From the NCBI RefSeq assembly GCF_003046545.1, contig NZ_QAAA01000002.1:186001-250000 (forward strand): DNA of 64,000 nucleotides. The letters run 5' to 3'. A program made the translations under genes and the position numbers. Source of the DNA: Rhodovulum imhoffii. GTDB taxonomy: Bacteria; Pseudomonadota; Alphaproteobacteria; Rhodobacterales; Rhodobacteraceae. Below, piece after piece: positions 30,764 to 38,828 of the stretch. The first letter of the stretch is position 1, and each line of letters begins with the position of its first letter. Under the pieces are notes generated by a model. That model saw only the letters and a list, made by a program, of their open reading frames with translations. It searched no databases and was not told the DNA's origin.

Positions 30764-31987
30764 TCAGGCCGTCATCTCGGCACGATTCAGCGCACAATGG
30801 GACCAAAGACCATCCATTGCGCGAACCAGGGCGTCCATTTGCTCCGTTGAGTGGACGGGAGACGGGGTAAAACGCAAACGCTCCGTACCGCGCGGCACGG
30901 TGGGGAAGTTGATCGGCTGTACGTAGATACCGTAACCCGACAGCAGCATATCGGAAATCTTCTTGGTATGAACCGGATCCCCCACGATCACGGGGACGAT
31001 ATGGCTCCCATGGTCGATGATCGGCATACCCAGCCCCTTGAAACGGGCCTTCAGGACGCGGGCGCGGTCTTGGTGGACGTCACGCACGGCGCTGTCGGTC
31101 TTGAGATGCCGAACCGAAGCCGCGGCCCCGGCGGCCACCACAGGGGGCAACGACGTGGTAAAGATAAAGCCGGGCGCATAGGACCGGACCGCATCGCACA
31201 TCCTGGCCGACGCCGCGATATACCCGCCGAATACGCCATAAGCCTTCGCCAGCGTACCGTTGATGATATCGATCCGGCCCATCAGGCCGTCCCGCTCACA
31301 CACGCCTCCGCCGCGGGGGCCGTACATGCCCACGGCATGCACTTCGTCGATATAGGTCAGGGCGTTGAATTCATCGGCAAGGTCGCAGATATCCTCGATC
31401 GGGCCGAAATCACCATCCATGGAATAAACGGATTCGAAGGCGATCAGGATCGGGCGCCCTTTCTCTATGCCTTCGAGAATCTCGCGCAGGTGCGCCATAT
31501 CATTGTGACGGAAAATGTGCTTCTCACAGCGGCCCCGGCGAATCCCCTGGATCATCGAGGCGTGGTTGAGTTCATCCGAAACGATAACGAGATCCTTGAA
31601 CAAAACCGGCAGGGTCGACAGCGTCGCGTCATTGGCCATGTAGGCGGAGTTGAAAACGAGCGCCGCTTCTTTCTGGTGCAGATCGGCCAGTTCGGCCTCA
31701 AGCTGCTTGTGATAGACCGTGGTTCCGGAGATGTTGCGCGTGCCCCCGGACCCGGCGCCGGTGGCATCCAGCACATCGTGCATCGCCTGAAGAACGACCG
31801 GATGCTGCCCCATGCCCAGATAGTCGTTCCCGCACCAGACCGTAATGTCCTGCTGCGCCCCATCGGGGCGCGACCAGACCGCCTCGGGGAAGGCGCCTTT
31901 GCGGCGCTCGATGTCGATAAAGGTGCGGTAACGCCCCTCTTCGTGAAGGCGGTTGATGGCTGCGTCCAGTCCTGCGGTATAATCCAC
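30764..31987 (-). CDS. hemA: 5-aminolevulinate synthase
   Basis: A 407-residue PLP enzyme that condenses glycine and succinyl-CoA, the first step of heme and tetrapyrrole synthesis by the C4 route used in alphaproteobacteria. [14 protein letters not shown] contains the PLP Lys; [27 protein letters not shown] and [17 protein letters not shown] are family blocks. The start is a GTG at 31987 ([14 protein letters not shown], matching the Rhodobacter enzyme N terminus) with AAGGAG upstream; a longer ATG-started frame exists but runs into the leader. An FnrL-type box lies upstream in the divergent region, and FNR control of hemA is known in Rhodobacter sphaeroides, so oxygen regulation is likely. 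Confidence 0.97.
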   Translation of the reverse strand: MDYTAGLDAAINRLHEEGRYRTFIDIERRKGAFPEAVWSRPDGAQQDITVWCGNDYLGMGQHPVVLQAMHDVLDATGAGSGGTRNISGTTVYHKQLEAELADLHQKEAALVFNSAYMANDATLSTLPVLFKDLVIVSDELNHASMIQGIRRGRCEKHIFRHNDMAHLREILEGIEKGRPILIAFESVYSMDGDFGPIEDICDLADEFNALTYIDEVHAVGMYGPRGGGVCERDGLMGRIDIINGTLAKAYGVFGGYIAASARMCDAVRSYAPGFIFTTSLPPVVAAGAAASVRHLKTDSAVRDVHQDRARVLKARFKGLGMPIIDHGSHIVPVIVGDPVHTKKISDMLLSGYGIYVQPINFPTVPRGTERLRFTPSPVHSTEQMDALVRAMDGLWSHCALNRAEMTA

Positions 31988-32366
31988 CGGGTCTCTCCTT
32001 CGTTGTTCGGCCTCCGTGGGGCCTGATGCCTGCCGGATCTGTGACGATCCGGCCCCGCAATGCGGGTTTGCGATCTTCCGGGTCGATTCCATACGAAATC
32101 TACCCCGGTTGTCGATGCGTCGTCTCGTGCCTTCCCGGCGCTTTCAGCGCAGACGGGTATATTTCTGCGGGGGTCGTTTTCCGATCCGCTACAGGCGTTC
32201 CTATCGGAGAACATCGCGGCGGCGACATGTTCCTCCGGGGCACGCTAACGGCAGTTCCACAAGACAGACTTTGATTTCGGTCAAGTTTTGCCGCCCCCCG
32301 CCTCTGGACACCCCCCACGCGCCTGCTACCTTGCGCGCAGTTCCCAAAACCAAGGAGCCTTCGGGC
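31988..32366. other. Divergent regulatory region between hemA and the M20 peptidase
   Basis: About 380 bases without a supported gene. It holds the FnrL-type box at 32271-32284 and AAGGAG for the peptidase. The open frames crossing it read into both genes and lack protein-like sequence. The box is 89 bases from the peptidase ATG and about 290 bases from the hemA GTG, so if it drives hemA at the usual position the leader would be roughly 250 bases long. Confidence 0.6.
32271..32284. promoter_or_regulatory. FnrL (FNR-type) binding site
   Basis: TTGATTTCGGTCAA, which is TTGACCGAAATCAA on the other strand and matches TTGAY-N4-RTCAA exactly. It lies between hemA and the divergent dipeptidase gene. 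FNR-dependent expression of hemA is established in Rhodobacter; the site could also act on the peptidase gene. Confidence 0.82.
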
Positions 32367-33740
32367 ATGAAACTCACCCCCGTCCTGGATCGCCTCGAGT
32401 CCGAGGAACCCGCCGCGCTGGCCCGGCTGATGGACCTTCTGCGCATCCCCTCCATCTCCACCGACCCTGCCTATGCCACGGAATGCACCCGCGCCGCCGA
32501 ATGGCTGATCGCGGACCTTCTGTCCATCGGCTTTGACGCCAGCCTGCGGGAAACCCCCGGCCACCCGATGGTGGTTGCCCATCACGACGGCCCCGGCCCG
32601 CATGTGCTGTTTTACGGCCATTACGACGTGCAGCCCATCGACCCCCTGGCCCTGTGGACACGCGACCCCTTCGACCCGGTCGTCGAGGACACCGCCAAGG
32701 GTCAGGTGATCCGCGGGCGCGGTTCCAGCGATGACAAGGGGCAGGTGATGACCTTCATCGAAGCCTGCCGTGCCTGGAAGGCCGTACATGGCAGCCTGCC
32801 GCTCAAGGTGACTGTGTTTTTGGAGGGAGAGGAGGAATCCGGCTCGCCCTCGCTGATCCCGTTCATGAAAGAAAACGCGCGTGAACTCACCAGCGATATC
32901 GCCCTGATCTGCGACACCGGCCTCTTTGGCGAAGACACTCCCGCGATCATCACCATGCTGCGCGGCCTTCTGACCGAAGAACTGACTGTCACTGGCCCCT
33001 CGAAAGACCTGCATTCGGGAATGTATGGCGGGATATCGATGAATCCGATCCGGGCCCTGTCTCGGGCTCTTGCGGCCCTTCATGACGAAACGGGCCACGT
33101 CACCGTCCCCGGTTTTTACGAAGGCGTGCCGGAAATCCCCGCGGATGTCATGGCCCAATGGCAGGCCCTGGGCTTCGATCCGCAAACCTTTCTGGGCGAG
33201 GCAGGCCTTTCGGCCCCCGCCGGCGAGGCAGACCGGACACCGCTGGAGCAGCTTTGGGCGCGGCCGACTTGCGATGTGAACGGAATCTGGGGCGGATATA
33301 CCGGCGAAGGGTTCAAGACGGTCCTGCCGGCGCAGGCCCATGCCAAGGTCAGCTTCCGTCTTGTCGGTCAGCAGGATCCCCTTAAAATTCGTGAAAATTT
33401 CCGTGCCTTCATCCAAAGCCACATGCCACCCGACTGCACGGTCGGTTTCAAGGGCCACGGTGCGTCACCCGCCGCACAGATGGCAACAGATCACCCCGCC
33501 TTTGAAAAAGCCCGCGTGGCGCTTTCCGACGAATGGCCGCACCCCGCCGCCTATATCGGCTGCGGCGCCTCCATCCCGATTGCGGGGTATTTCAAAACCG
33601 TCCTGGGAATGGATTCGATGCTGATCGGCTTTGGTAAGGACGACGACGCAATACATTCGCCAAACGAGAAATACGATCTTGTCAGTTTCCGCAAAGGGGC
33701 CCGAAGCTGGGCACGCATCCTCAGCGCGCTGGCGGCGTAA
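32367..33740 (+). CDS. M20 family dipeptidase
   Basis: A 457-residue metallopeptidase of the M20 family, CNDP-like subgroup. Metal-binding segments are HYDVQPIDPLALW, GRGSSDDKGQV and EGEEESGSPS; the catalytic Glu follows the third. The lid/dimerisation domain spans about residues 210-370. It hydrolyses dipeptides or related amide bonds in the cytosol; exact substrate not known. The start at 32367 has AAGGAG upstream; the frame is open 350 bases further left but through the FnrL box and non-protein-like sequence. It shares its promoter region with hemA, and a hairpin follows it. Confidence 0.92.
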   Translation: MKLTPVLDRLESEEPAALARLMDLLRIPSISTDPAYATECTRAAEWLIADLLSIGFDASLRETPGHPMVVAHHDGPGPHVLFYGHYDVQPIDPLALWTRDPFDPVVEDTAKGQVIRGRGSSDDKGQVMTFIEACRAWKAVHGSLPLKVTVFLEGEEESGSPSLIPFMKENARELTSDIALICDTGLFGEDTPAIITMLRGLLTEELTVTGPSKDLHSGMYGGISMNPIRALSRALAALHDETGHVTVPGFYEGVPEIPADVMAQWQALGFDPQTFLGEAGLSAPAGEADRTPLEQLWARPTCDVNGIWGGYTGEGFKTVLPAQAHAKVSFRLVGQQDPLKIRENFRAFIQSHMPPDCTVGFKGHGASPAAQMATDHPAFEKARVALSDEWPHPAAYIGCGASIPIAGYFKTVLGMDSMLIGFGKDDDAIHSPNEKYDLVSFRKGARSWARILSALAA

Positions 33741-33750
33741 CGGCCCTGAT

Positions 33751-33777
33751 GGCCCGGAGGACAAAAGCTTCCGGGCC
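33751..33777. terminator. Hairpin between converging dipeptidase and lipoprotein genes
   Basis: GGCCCGGA and TCCGGGCC form an 8-base stem with an 11-base loop, 10 bases after the dipeptidase stop and 8 bases before the end of the converging lipoprotein gene. No long T-run is present. A bidirectional terminator is likely from position. Confidence 0.6.
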
Positions 33778-33784
33778 GGTCAAC

Positions 33785-34192
33785 CTACGATCTGGCGCCC
33801 GACGGCGATGCGCACGCGATCGTCACCCTGGAAAAGACCGTCCAGCCTTCTCCCTCCCGGCGCTCCTCACGGATGATCGGCACACCGGGATCCAAGACCC
33901 GGTAAGTCGTGCAATAGCGTGCCGCTTGCCGAGGCAGCGCGGTGGACGCATCGCTGGTCTGGATGGCTTTCATCCCGGCGTCTACTTCTGCACGGGTCGG
34001 CATCCCATCCTTGCCGCTTGCACCGGAGAGCGGTGCGCGCGCGCCAACGACATAGAGTGTCTCACCCTCAAGAACCTTGGTTCCGAGCGTTTCGGCATCT
34101 TCCCTTTGCATGCTCTTTTCCGGTTGCGTGGTCGCCCCACAGGCCGCAAGCCCGCAAACCAATCCCAAAACAATCAGTCTCTCGTGACGCAT
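33785..34192 (-). CDS. Small predicted lipoprotein
   Basis: A 135-residue protein with a lipoprotein signal: MRHERLIVLGLVCG then the lipobox LAAC-G, so the mature part begins at Cys18. The rest is soluble, with two cysteines in ARYCTTYRV and TIACASP and no domain I recognise. It is probably anchored in the inner or outer membrane on the periplasmic side; residue +2 is Gly, which does not argue for inner-membrane retention. It lies alone between the dipeptidase (converging) and the AT-rich DUF2726 pocket. No clear Shine-Dalgarno is seen before the ATG. Confidence 0.7.
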   Translation of the reverse strand: MRHERLIVLGLVCGLAACGATTQPEKSMQREDAETLGTKVLEGETLYVVGARAPLSGASGKDGMPTRAEVDAGMKAIQTSDASTALPRQAARYCTTYRVLDPGVPIIREERREGEGWTVFSRVTIACASPSGARS

Positions 34193-34533
34193 GTTGCCCC
34201 CATTATCACTAAAGCCAGATTACGGTCACATACATTTCCGGCGACCGCATGTAATCACACACGTCATGAAAATGCAAAATCGGGCAAATTTACGCGAATC
34301 TTTTACAAAGATTCAATCAGAGGAATATTTTTTTGAATTTTTGGCAGTCAGAGAGTGTAATGCGCGTGAAGACTGACACCGGCTCCAATATCAATGTCGC
34401 GGGCGACGCGAACCGCCCTCAATCTCCCCTCTCATATTTGAGTATTTTTACCCCCGGCGAAGACGCAAAAGCCAAGCCGCGAAAACGCGGACCCGGATTG
34501 CGAACAGCCCCGTCGCCGCACAAGGGGCAGAGA
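34193..34533. other. AT-rich intergenic stretch containing a Rhodobacterales repeat
   Basis: About 340 bases, markedly AT-richer than the rest between 34260 and 34350 (runs of A and T such as GGAATATTTTTTTGAATTTTT). A plus-strand frame from 34333 overlaps the DUF2726 gene and is not protein-like. At 34425-34465 the sequence CATATTTGAGTATTTTTA followed by CCCCCGGCGAAG resembles the short intergenic element also seen near 47.0 kb. No RNA gene is recognised. Confidence 0.5.
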
Positions 34534-35082
34534 TCAGCGGTTCGTGACCCACCAGCGCACCCTGTTGCCGACTTCCTTCGCGCTCACCCCCTCATGGAAC
34601 TCAAGCAACGGGATTCCCGCTCGCTTGAGCGCACGGCGTTTGACTTCATCACGCGCTTCGGCACTTCCCTGAAAATGCCCACTCCCGTGATATTCGATAA
34701 CAAGTTTTGGATACCCAAATTCATCAATTACCAGAAAATCCACACGCTTGCTGTTGATTGATCGAAAAGCCAGATTCTGCTGCCCCCGTGTGCCTTTTTC
34801 GTTTGACGTGCCCAGAAAACTGCCCATCGAAACCTCTGCCAGAAGCCGATGTTTCGGAGTAATCTCCGCGAGAGTACGCTCCACCACGGAGAAAACAGCT
34901 TTATATGCCTCCGGGTTCACGGGCTTGCGCGGATAAAAATCTGCCTGATCGACAAATCTTTGTTGATTATGATGTTTGGTCACATCAAACTGTTGGAACC
35001 GTTCCTTCGCAGAACGATGTTTTCTTTTCTGGTAAAAGCCAAAAATCAGAACACCTGCCAGAAAGCCTGTCAAAAAATCCAT
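34534..35082 (-). CDS. DUF2726 domain protein, predicted membrane-anchored nuclease-like
   Basis: A 182-residue protein with one N-terminal hydrophobic segment (LTGFLAGVLIFGFY) followed by basic residues, then a DUF2726 domain (about 60-175). The core RVDFLVIDEFGYPKLVIEYHG gives the Asp...Glu spacing of PD-(D/E)XK-type endonuclease folds, though the last position is Tyr-His instead of a Lys. The DNA is visibly AT-richer with A/T-ending codons and the flanks share this, so it may be a recent arrival. Function unknown; many DUF2726 proteins occur on mobile DNA. Confidence 0.8.
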   Translation of the reverse strand: MDFLTGFLAGVLIFGFYQKRKHRSAKERFQQFDVTKHHNQQRFVDQADFYPRKPVNPEAYKAVFSVVERTLAEITPKHRLLAEVSMGSFLGTSNEKGTRGQQNLAFRSINSKRVDFLVIDEFGYPKLVIEYHGSGHFQGSAEARDEVKRRALKRAGIPLLEFHEGVSAKEVGNRVRWWVTNR

Positions 35083-35201
35083 AAACCAAATCCCGTACCT
35101 GTTTTCGAACCCGGATGGGCCTTGTCATACCAATCCGCACCGGGAATGCACGGCATGGCCCCGGCGGCCAAAGCCCCATGGCGAAGATAGTCGCGCGCGC
35201 G

Positions 35202-36248
35202 TCACGGGCGCGGGCGGGGGCTGGACGCGCTGCGCAAAACGTCCAGAAGCGCGGCCATATCGGCAGGCAGGGGCGCCTCAAAACGCATGTCCCGGCCCGT
35301 TTCCGGGTGGCAAAATCCCAACGTCGCCGCGTGCAGGGCCTGGCGGGGAAAGGCCTGCGCCACCGTCGCCGCCGCGCCCAACGCAGCCGCCGACAGGCGC
35401 CGCCCGCCATAGACCCGATCCCCGATCAATCCGTGCCCCGCATGGGCCATATGCACCCGGATCTGGTGAGTCCGCCCGGTCTCCAGCCAGCAGTCCAGCA
35501 ACGCCGCCGCGCCGGGCTGGCCAAAGATCTCTTCGACCCGCGCGCGCGTCACGGCGTGCCGTCCGCCGGACCAGACCACCGCCTGCCGTTGGCGGTCGGT
35601 ACGGTGGCGGGCCAGTTGCGTGGTGATCTTCAACACCCCGCCGGGTTCGAAACTGATCCCCCGCACCCCTCGCAGGCGCGACTCCGCCGCATCCGGCACA
35701 CCATGGGCCAGTGCCTTGTAATGCCGTTCCGTCCTGTGGGCCGCAAATTGGGCCGCCAGCACGGCATGGGCCTTGTCCGTCTTCGCGACGACCAGAAGAC
35801 CGCTGGTATCCTTGTCGATACGATGGACGATACCGGGCCGGCGTTCCCCGCCGATTCCGGAAAGGCTCTGCCCGCAATGCGCCAGAAGCGCATTCACCAA
35901 CGTCCCCGACGGCGCCCCCGGCGCGGGATGGACCACCATACCCGCGGGCTTGTTCACCACCACCAGGGCGGTATCCTCGTACACCACGTCCAGCGGGATC
36001 GCCTCCGGCCGGGCGGCGACATCAACCGGATCGGCAAACCCGATCTCCAGCACCTCGCCCTCGGCCACACGGGCGCGCGGGTCGTCCAGCACTGCACCAG
36101 CACGCGTCACAGCCCCCTCGGCAATCAGTTTGACCAGGCGCGAGCGCGACAATCCGGCCTGCTCTGGAATATCGCGGGCGAGGGCCTTATCAAGACGTCC
36201 AGGCGGGTTCGGCCCGATGGTAACCTGAAAACGGCGAGGCGTGGACAT
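35202..36248 (-). CDS. RluA/RluD family 23S rRNA pseudouridine synthase
   Basis: A 348-residue protein: N-terminal S4 RNA-binding domain (RLDKALARDIPEQAGLSRSRLVKLI) and a pseudouridine synthase domain with GIVHRIDKDTSGLLVVAKT, where Asp is the catalytic residue, and LETGRTHQIRVHMAH. The S4 domain points to RluD or RluC; RluD (uridines of helix 69) is most likely. The start at 36248 shares the tetranucleotide CATG with the ATG of the divergent DUF6476 gene. An upstream extension of 55 residues runs into that gene and is rejected. Confidence 0.93.
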   Translation of the reverse strand: MSTPRRFQVTIGPNPPGRLDKALARDIPEQAGLSRSRLVKLIAEGAVTRAGAVLDDPRARVAEGEVLEIGFADPVDVAARPEAIPLDVVYEDTALVVVNKPAGMVVHPAPGAPSGTLVNALLAHCGQSLSGIGGERRPGIVHRIDKDTSGLLVVAKTDKAHAVLAAQFAAHRTERHYKALAHGVPDAAESRLRGVRGISFEPGGVLKITTQLARHRTDRQRQAVVWSGGRHAVTRARVEEIFGQPGAAALLDCWLETGRTHQIRVHMAHAGHGLIGDRVYGGRRLSAAALGAAATVAQAFPRQALHAATLGFCHPETGRDMRFEAPLPADMAALLDVLRSASSPRPRP

Positions 36249-36591
36249 GGACGAGGCTCCCAATACCGGGGGAATGCCCCCGAACCTGAAACTGCTGCGC
36301 TGGCTCGTCACGATGTTGATGGTGACGATGATTGCCGGGTTTGTAGTGATCGTAACGTTGTTTGTCATCCGCATGCCGGACAGAAGCGCGCCCCCCCTGC
36401 CCGCGCAAATCACCCTGCCCGAGGGCGCAACGCCCTATGCCATCACCCGCGGGCGCGACTGGCTCGCCGTCGTCACCGAAACGGACGAAATTCTGATTTT
36501 CGATTCGGCCAGCGGCACGCTGCGGCAGAAGGTTGAGATCACTCGTCAGGAAACACCCGCCGCGCCAGAACAACGCGCGAGGCAGCGGTAA
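36247..36591 (+). CDS. DUF6476 family small membrane protein
   Basis: A 114-residue protein with one membrane segment (about residues 22-42: LVTMLMVTMIAGFVVIVTL) and a C-terminal soluble domain with Pro-Ala-rich linker and a beta-propeller-blade-like strand (DWLAVVTETDEILIFDSASG). This matches the DUF6476 proteins found next to rluD in Rhodobacteraceae. GAGG lies 7 bases before the ATG; a GTG 6 bases upstream is less well placed. It overlaps the divergent rluD start by 2 bases and the converging CDP-alcohol phosphatidyltransferase gene by 53 bases. Function unknown. Confidence 0.8.
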   Translation: MDEAPNTGGMPPNLKLLRWLVTMLMVTMIAGFVVIVTLFVIRMPDRSAPPLPAQITLPEGATPYAITRGRDWLAVVTETDEILIFDSASGTLRQKVEITRQETPAAPEQRARQR

Positions 36592-37150
36592 AGAAACACA
36601 AACCGCCAAACCCCCAGGCCAGCGGCACAAAGCCTTCGGGCCACAGACACAATACCACAAAAAAAACAATTGTTTCAGTCCCTTCCAGCAAGCCTCCGGT
36701 AAAATAAAGCGACTTCACCCCACGCGCCTCGGTTCGCATGCTGCGTCGCTCCGCAAGAATCGCGAACCCAAGAAACGTCGCCCCGTTGAAATAAAAGCTG
36801 GTCAGCAGGGCCGCCCCCGCCGCACCGTTTGCGGCCGGATCCGCAAGCACAAAGCCCAGCGGAATCGCCCCGTAGAACAAAAAATCACAGGTGATATCGA
36901 GATACCCGCCGAAATCCGTTTTTCCGCTGGCCCGGGCGATGGCGCCATCAAGCCCATCTGCAAGACGGCTGGCCAAAAGCGGCACCAGCGCCAGCACCGG
37001 CGCCCCCAGGGCAATCAGCGCCGCCGCACTCAACCCGAGCACCAGCCCTGCAAGAGTCACCGCATCCGCCGAAACCCCGCGCATGGCCAGCGCCCGGCCC
37101 ATCCGGGCCAACGGCGGGTCGATCAGTCGGCGCATCATGGCATCAAGCAT
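36539..37150 (-). CDS. CDP-alcohol phosphatidyltransferase family protein
   Basis: A 203-residue membrane protein with about six hydrophobic segments and the family motif DGLDGAIARASGKTDFGG followed by YLDITCD, which supplies the metal-binding aspartates (D-G-x2-A-R ... G-x3-D-x3-D). It should transfer a phosphate-linked group from a CDP-alcohol, making a phospholipid or related molecule; the second alcohol is not predictable. The spacing between the AR and the G of the motif is one residue shorter than in E. coli PgsA. Its 3' end overlaps the converging DUF6476 gene by 53 bases. Confidence 0.85.
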   Translation of the reverse strand: MLDAMMRRLIDPPLARMGRALAMRGVSADAVTLAGLVLGLSAAALIALGAPVLALVPLLASRLADGLDGAIARASGKTDFGGYLDITCDFLFYGAIPLGFVLADPAANGAAGAALLTSFYFNGATFLGFAILAERRSMRTEARGVKSLYFTGGLLEGTETIVFFVVLCLWPEGFVPLAWGFGGLCFFTAASRVVLARRVFPDE

Positions 37151-37218
37151 GGGTCCCCCATCGGTCCATCTTGGTCAAAGGAGGCCACCGTGATGCGGAA
37201 AAATCAAGATTTCAGGAA

Positions 37219-37295
37219 TGGTACCGCCTCCCCGGCTTGAACGGGGGACCTCTGGATCCACAATCCAGCGCTCTAACCAACTGAGCTAAGGCGGC
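37219..37295 (-). tRNA. tRNA-His (anticodon GTG)
   Basis: On the minus strand the sequence folds as a tRNA: acceptor GCCGCCT/AGGCGGT (with a G1:U72 pair), D arm with AGCTCAGTTGGTTAGAG, anticodon stem CTGGA/TCCAG with loop TTGTGGA (anticodon GTG), T arm with GTTCAAGCC, discriminator A73, and an encoded CCA (position 37219-37221). There is no encoded C73 opposite a G-1, which is the known alphaproteobacterial form of tRNA-His. G34 makes it a substrate for queuosine modification. Confidence 0.97.
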
Positions 37296-37349
37296 ACTGC
37301 CGCGCGATTTAGCGCCCCCCAGCCACGATTGCAAGCCCTCGATTTCACC

Positions 37350-37835
37350 TCAAAGCACGATCTCCCAGCTTTGCTCCACAAGCGATTGCCCAAAACTCTG
37401 AACCGGACGCTCTTCGGTAAGGACAAAGCCGTAACGCGCGTAAAGCGCACAGGCCGCGTCATGGCTGGCATAGGTGCTGACAGCCAGTCGGTAATAGCCG
37501 CAATCCCGCGCATAGGTCAAAACGCGTGCCAGCATCCGTGCCCCCAGCCCCTGTCCGCGATAGGCGGGTTCGATCAGGAACAGGCGCAGCCGGGCGACAC
37601 CGGGGCGACCCTCGCGCATGCAGAATACAGACCCGATCTGACGCCCATTATGCTGGGCAATCCAGGCACGCTCGCAACTGGCATCTCGATGGGCCACGTA
37701 ATCGGCCAGTACGTGACCAACCCGTTCCGAGAAACTCTCGTCGAATCCTTCTTCGGCCGCATAGAGCGCCCCGTGGCGCTTAATCAGCCAGGAAACGTCG
37801 CCGGGGCGCATATCTCGAAACTCGATGCTTTCCAT
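37350..37835 (-). CDS. GNAT family N-acetyltransferase
   Basis: A 161-residue acetyltransferase. The acetyl-CoA-binding motif A is PAYRGQGLGARML, and the last strand and helix are YRLAVSTYASHDAACALYARYGF, typical of the fold. The substrate is unknown; the Leu-rich first part (GDVSWLIKRHGALYAAEEG) resembles the MarR-fused type acetyltransferases. No good ribosome binding site stands before the ATG at 37835; a TTG 36 bases upstream is an alternative start. It lies between the tRNA-His and the divergent DUF6324 gene. Confidence 0.82.
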   Translation of the reverse strand: MESIEFRDMRPGDVSWLIKRHGALYAAEEGFDESFSERVGHVLADYVAHRDASCERAWIAQHNGRQIGSVFCMREGRPGVARLRLFLIEPAYRGQGLGARMLARVLTYARDCGYYRLAVSTYASHDAACALYARYGFVLTEERPVQSFGQSLVEQSWEIVL

Positions 37836-37933
37836 TGCAAAAGCCAAAGAGCGATCCGCAACCGGCGTCAAGCCCTTGCCTGCCCGAAACCTTCGGGTTA
37901 CCCCAAACCTGACTTTGAAAAGGGGACGCCGTC

Positions 37934-38134
37934 ATGGGCATCGACAAGGAAAGCGATATTTCCGCCAGCCTGCAAATCGGGCCAACCACGCTTGGCATGG
38001 TCCGGCTCTACATCGAAGGCGACGGATTGGAACTGCCCCTCGATTTCGACCCCGAAGAAGCCGACGAGATCGCCGAGGAAATTCGCGCCGCCGCCACCCA
38101 TGCCCGCGCGATGAAACCTAAAGGCGCGAAGTAG
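37934..38134 (+). CDS. DUF6324 family small protein
   Basis: A 66-residue soluble protein with a pronounced acidic stretch (LDFDPEEADEIAEEIRAA) and no membrane segment or Cys. The beginning GIDKESDISASLQIGPTTLGMVRLYIEGDG matches a small family that seems confined to Rhodobacterales. Function unknown. A GGGGAC stretch lies 8 bases before the ATG. It overlaps the converging mmcB gene by 17 bases, so the two reading frames share their ends. Confidence 0.8.
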   Translation: MGIDKESDISASLQIGPTTLGMVRLYIEGDGLELPLDFDPEEADEIAEEIRAAATHARAMKPKGAK

Positions 38135-38564
38135 CCGGGTGCGAATCGTTCATCGCCTGAAGACGGCGGGCGGCATCGCGGGCGAACTTGCGCGTCAGGG
38201 CCTTGCGCCGCGCCGCGGCGACGGGGCGTTCGGCAGGCATGGCCAGGATCTCGGCCCCATATCCATCCGCCAGAACCAGCCCCGTGCCGGCCGGTAACAG
38301 ATCCGTGGAAAATTGATCGTCGACCGCCCAAAAGAACCTGTCACACCATTCCAGATAGCCGCACCACTTGCGATCCGCCTTGAAATCCGCCCGGCAGGAC
38401 TTGCACTCCACCACCCAAAGCTCTCCTCTGGGGCCAAGTGCCATGACATCCACGCGCAGTCCGCGCGTTGGGGAAAACTCCTGCATGCAGGCAAAGTCCA
38501 GTGAGGAAAGGTACCGGCAGACGCCGCGGGCCAGAAGGCGCCCGGAAGAGGAAGGCTCGGTCAT
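38118..38564 (-). CDS. mmcB: MmcB family DNA repair protein
   Basis: A 148-residue protein of the MmcB family. The core VDVMALGPRGELWVVECKS shows Asp and Glu-x-Lys in the order expected of a PD-(D/E)XK nuclease-like fold, followed by DFKADRKWCGYL. In Caulobacter mmcB is an SOS gene whose loss sensitises cells to mitomycin C. The ATG at 38564 has a near-consensus LexA box 11 bases upstream but no clear Shine-Dalgarno; a GTG further up, overlapping the box, is less likely. Confidence 0.85.
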   Translation of the reverse strand: MTEPSSSGRLLARGVCRYLSSLDFACMQEFSPTRGLRVDVMALGPRGELWVVECKSCRADFKADRKWCGYLEWCDRFFWAVDDQFSTDLLPAGTGLVLADGYGAEILAMPAERPVAAARRKALTRKFARDAARRLQAMNDSHPATSRL

Positions 38565-38575
38565 GAAGGAAATAT

Positions 38576-38590
38576 GAACAAAGAGGAAAC
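38576..38590 (-). promoter_or_regulatory. Possible LexA box upstream of mmcB
   Basis: On the mmcB coding strand the sequence is GTTTCCTCTTTGTTC, i.e. GTTT-N7-GTTC, one mismatch from the GTTC-N7-GTTC motif that is perfect at uvrA. It lies directly upstream of the mmcB start, as expected for an SOS gene. Confidence 0.5.
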
Positions 38591-38828
38591 ACACGGCAAG
38601 TCTTGCCCTTTTCCTTTCGACGCCCTATCTGCGGCTTAGGCGGGTTCTGCCCCTCTCGTCACGAGGTCAAATTCCGGTGGCCTTAAGCAAATCCGAGGGA
38701 GCCGGCTCTGTCCGGGCCGTGGCCCGGTTACCTGGCGCCCACCTGTTCGTACAGGTCCTCGGGAATTCGTTGCCTCAACGGTTGCTGGTGGTCCCGCCGC
38801 ATCGAAAACCGACCAAAGACCGCCGGAA

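Noticed and set aside
32016-32366. N-terminal extension of the M20 dipeptidase
   Set aside because: The frame is open but Arg/Pro-rich, passes through the FnrL box, and the ATG at 32367 has a good AAGGAG.
34333-34761. Plus-strand frame of 142 codons
   Set aside because: It overlaps the DUF2726 gene on the other strand and has no domain or ribosome binding site.
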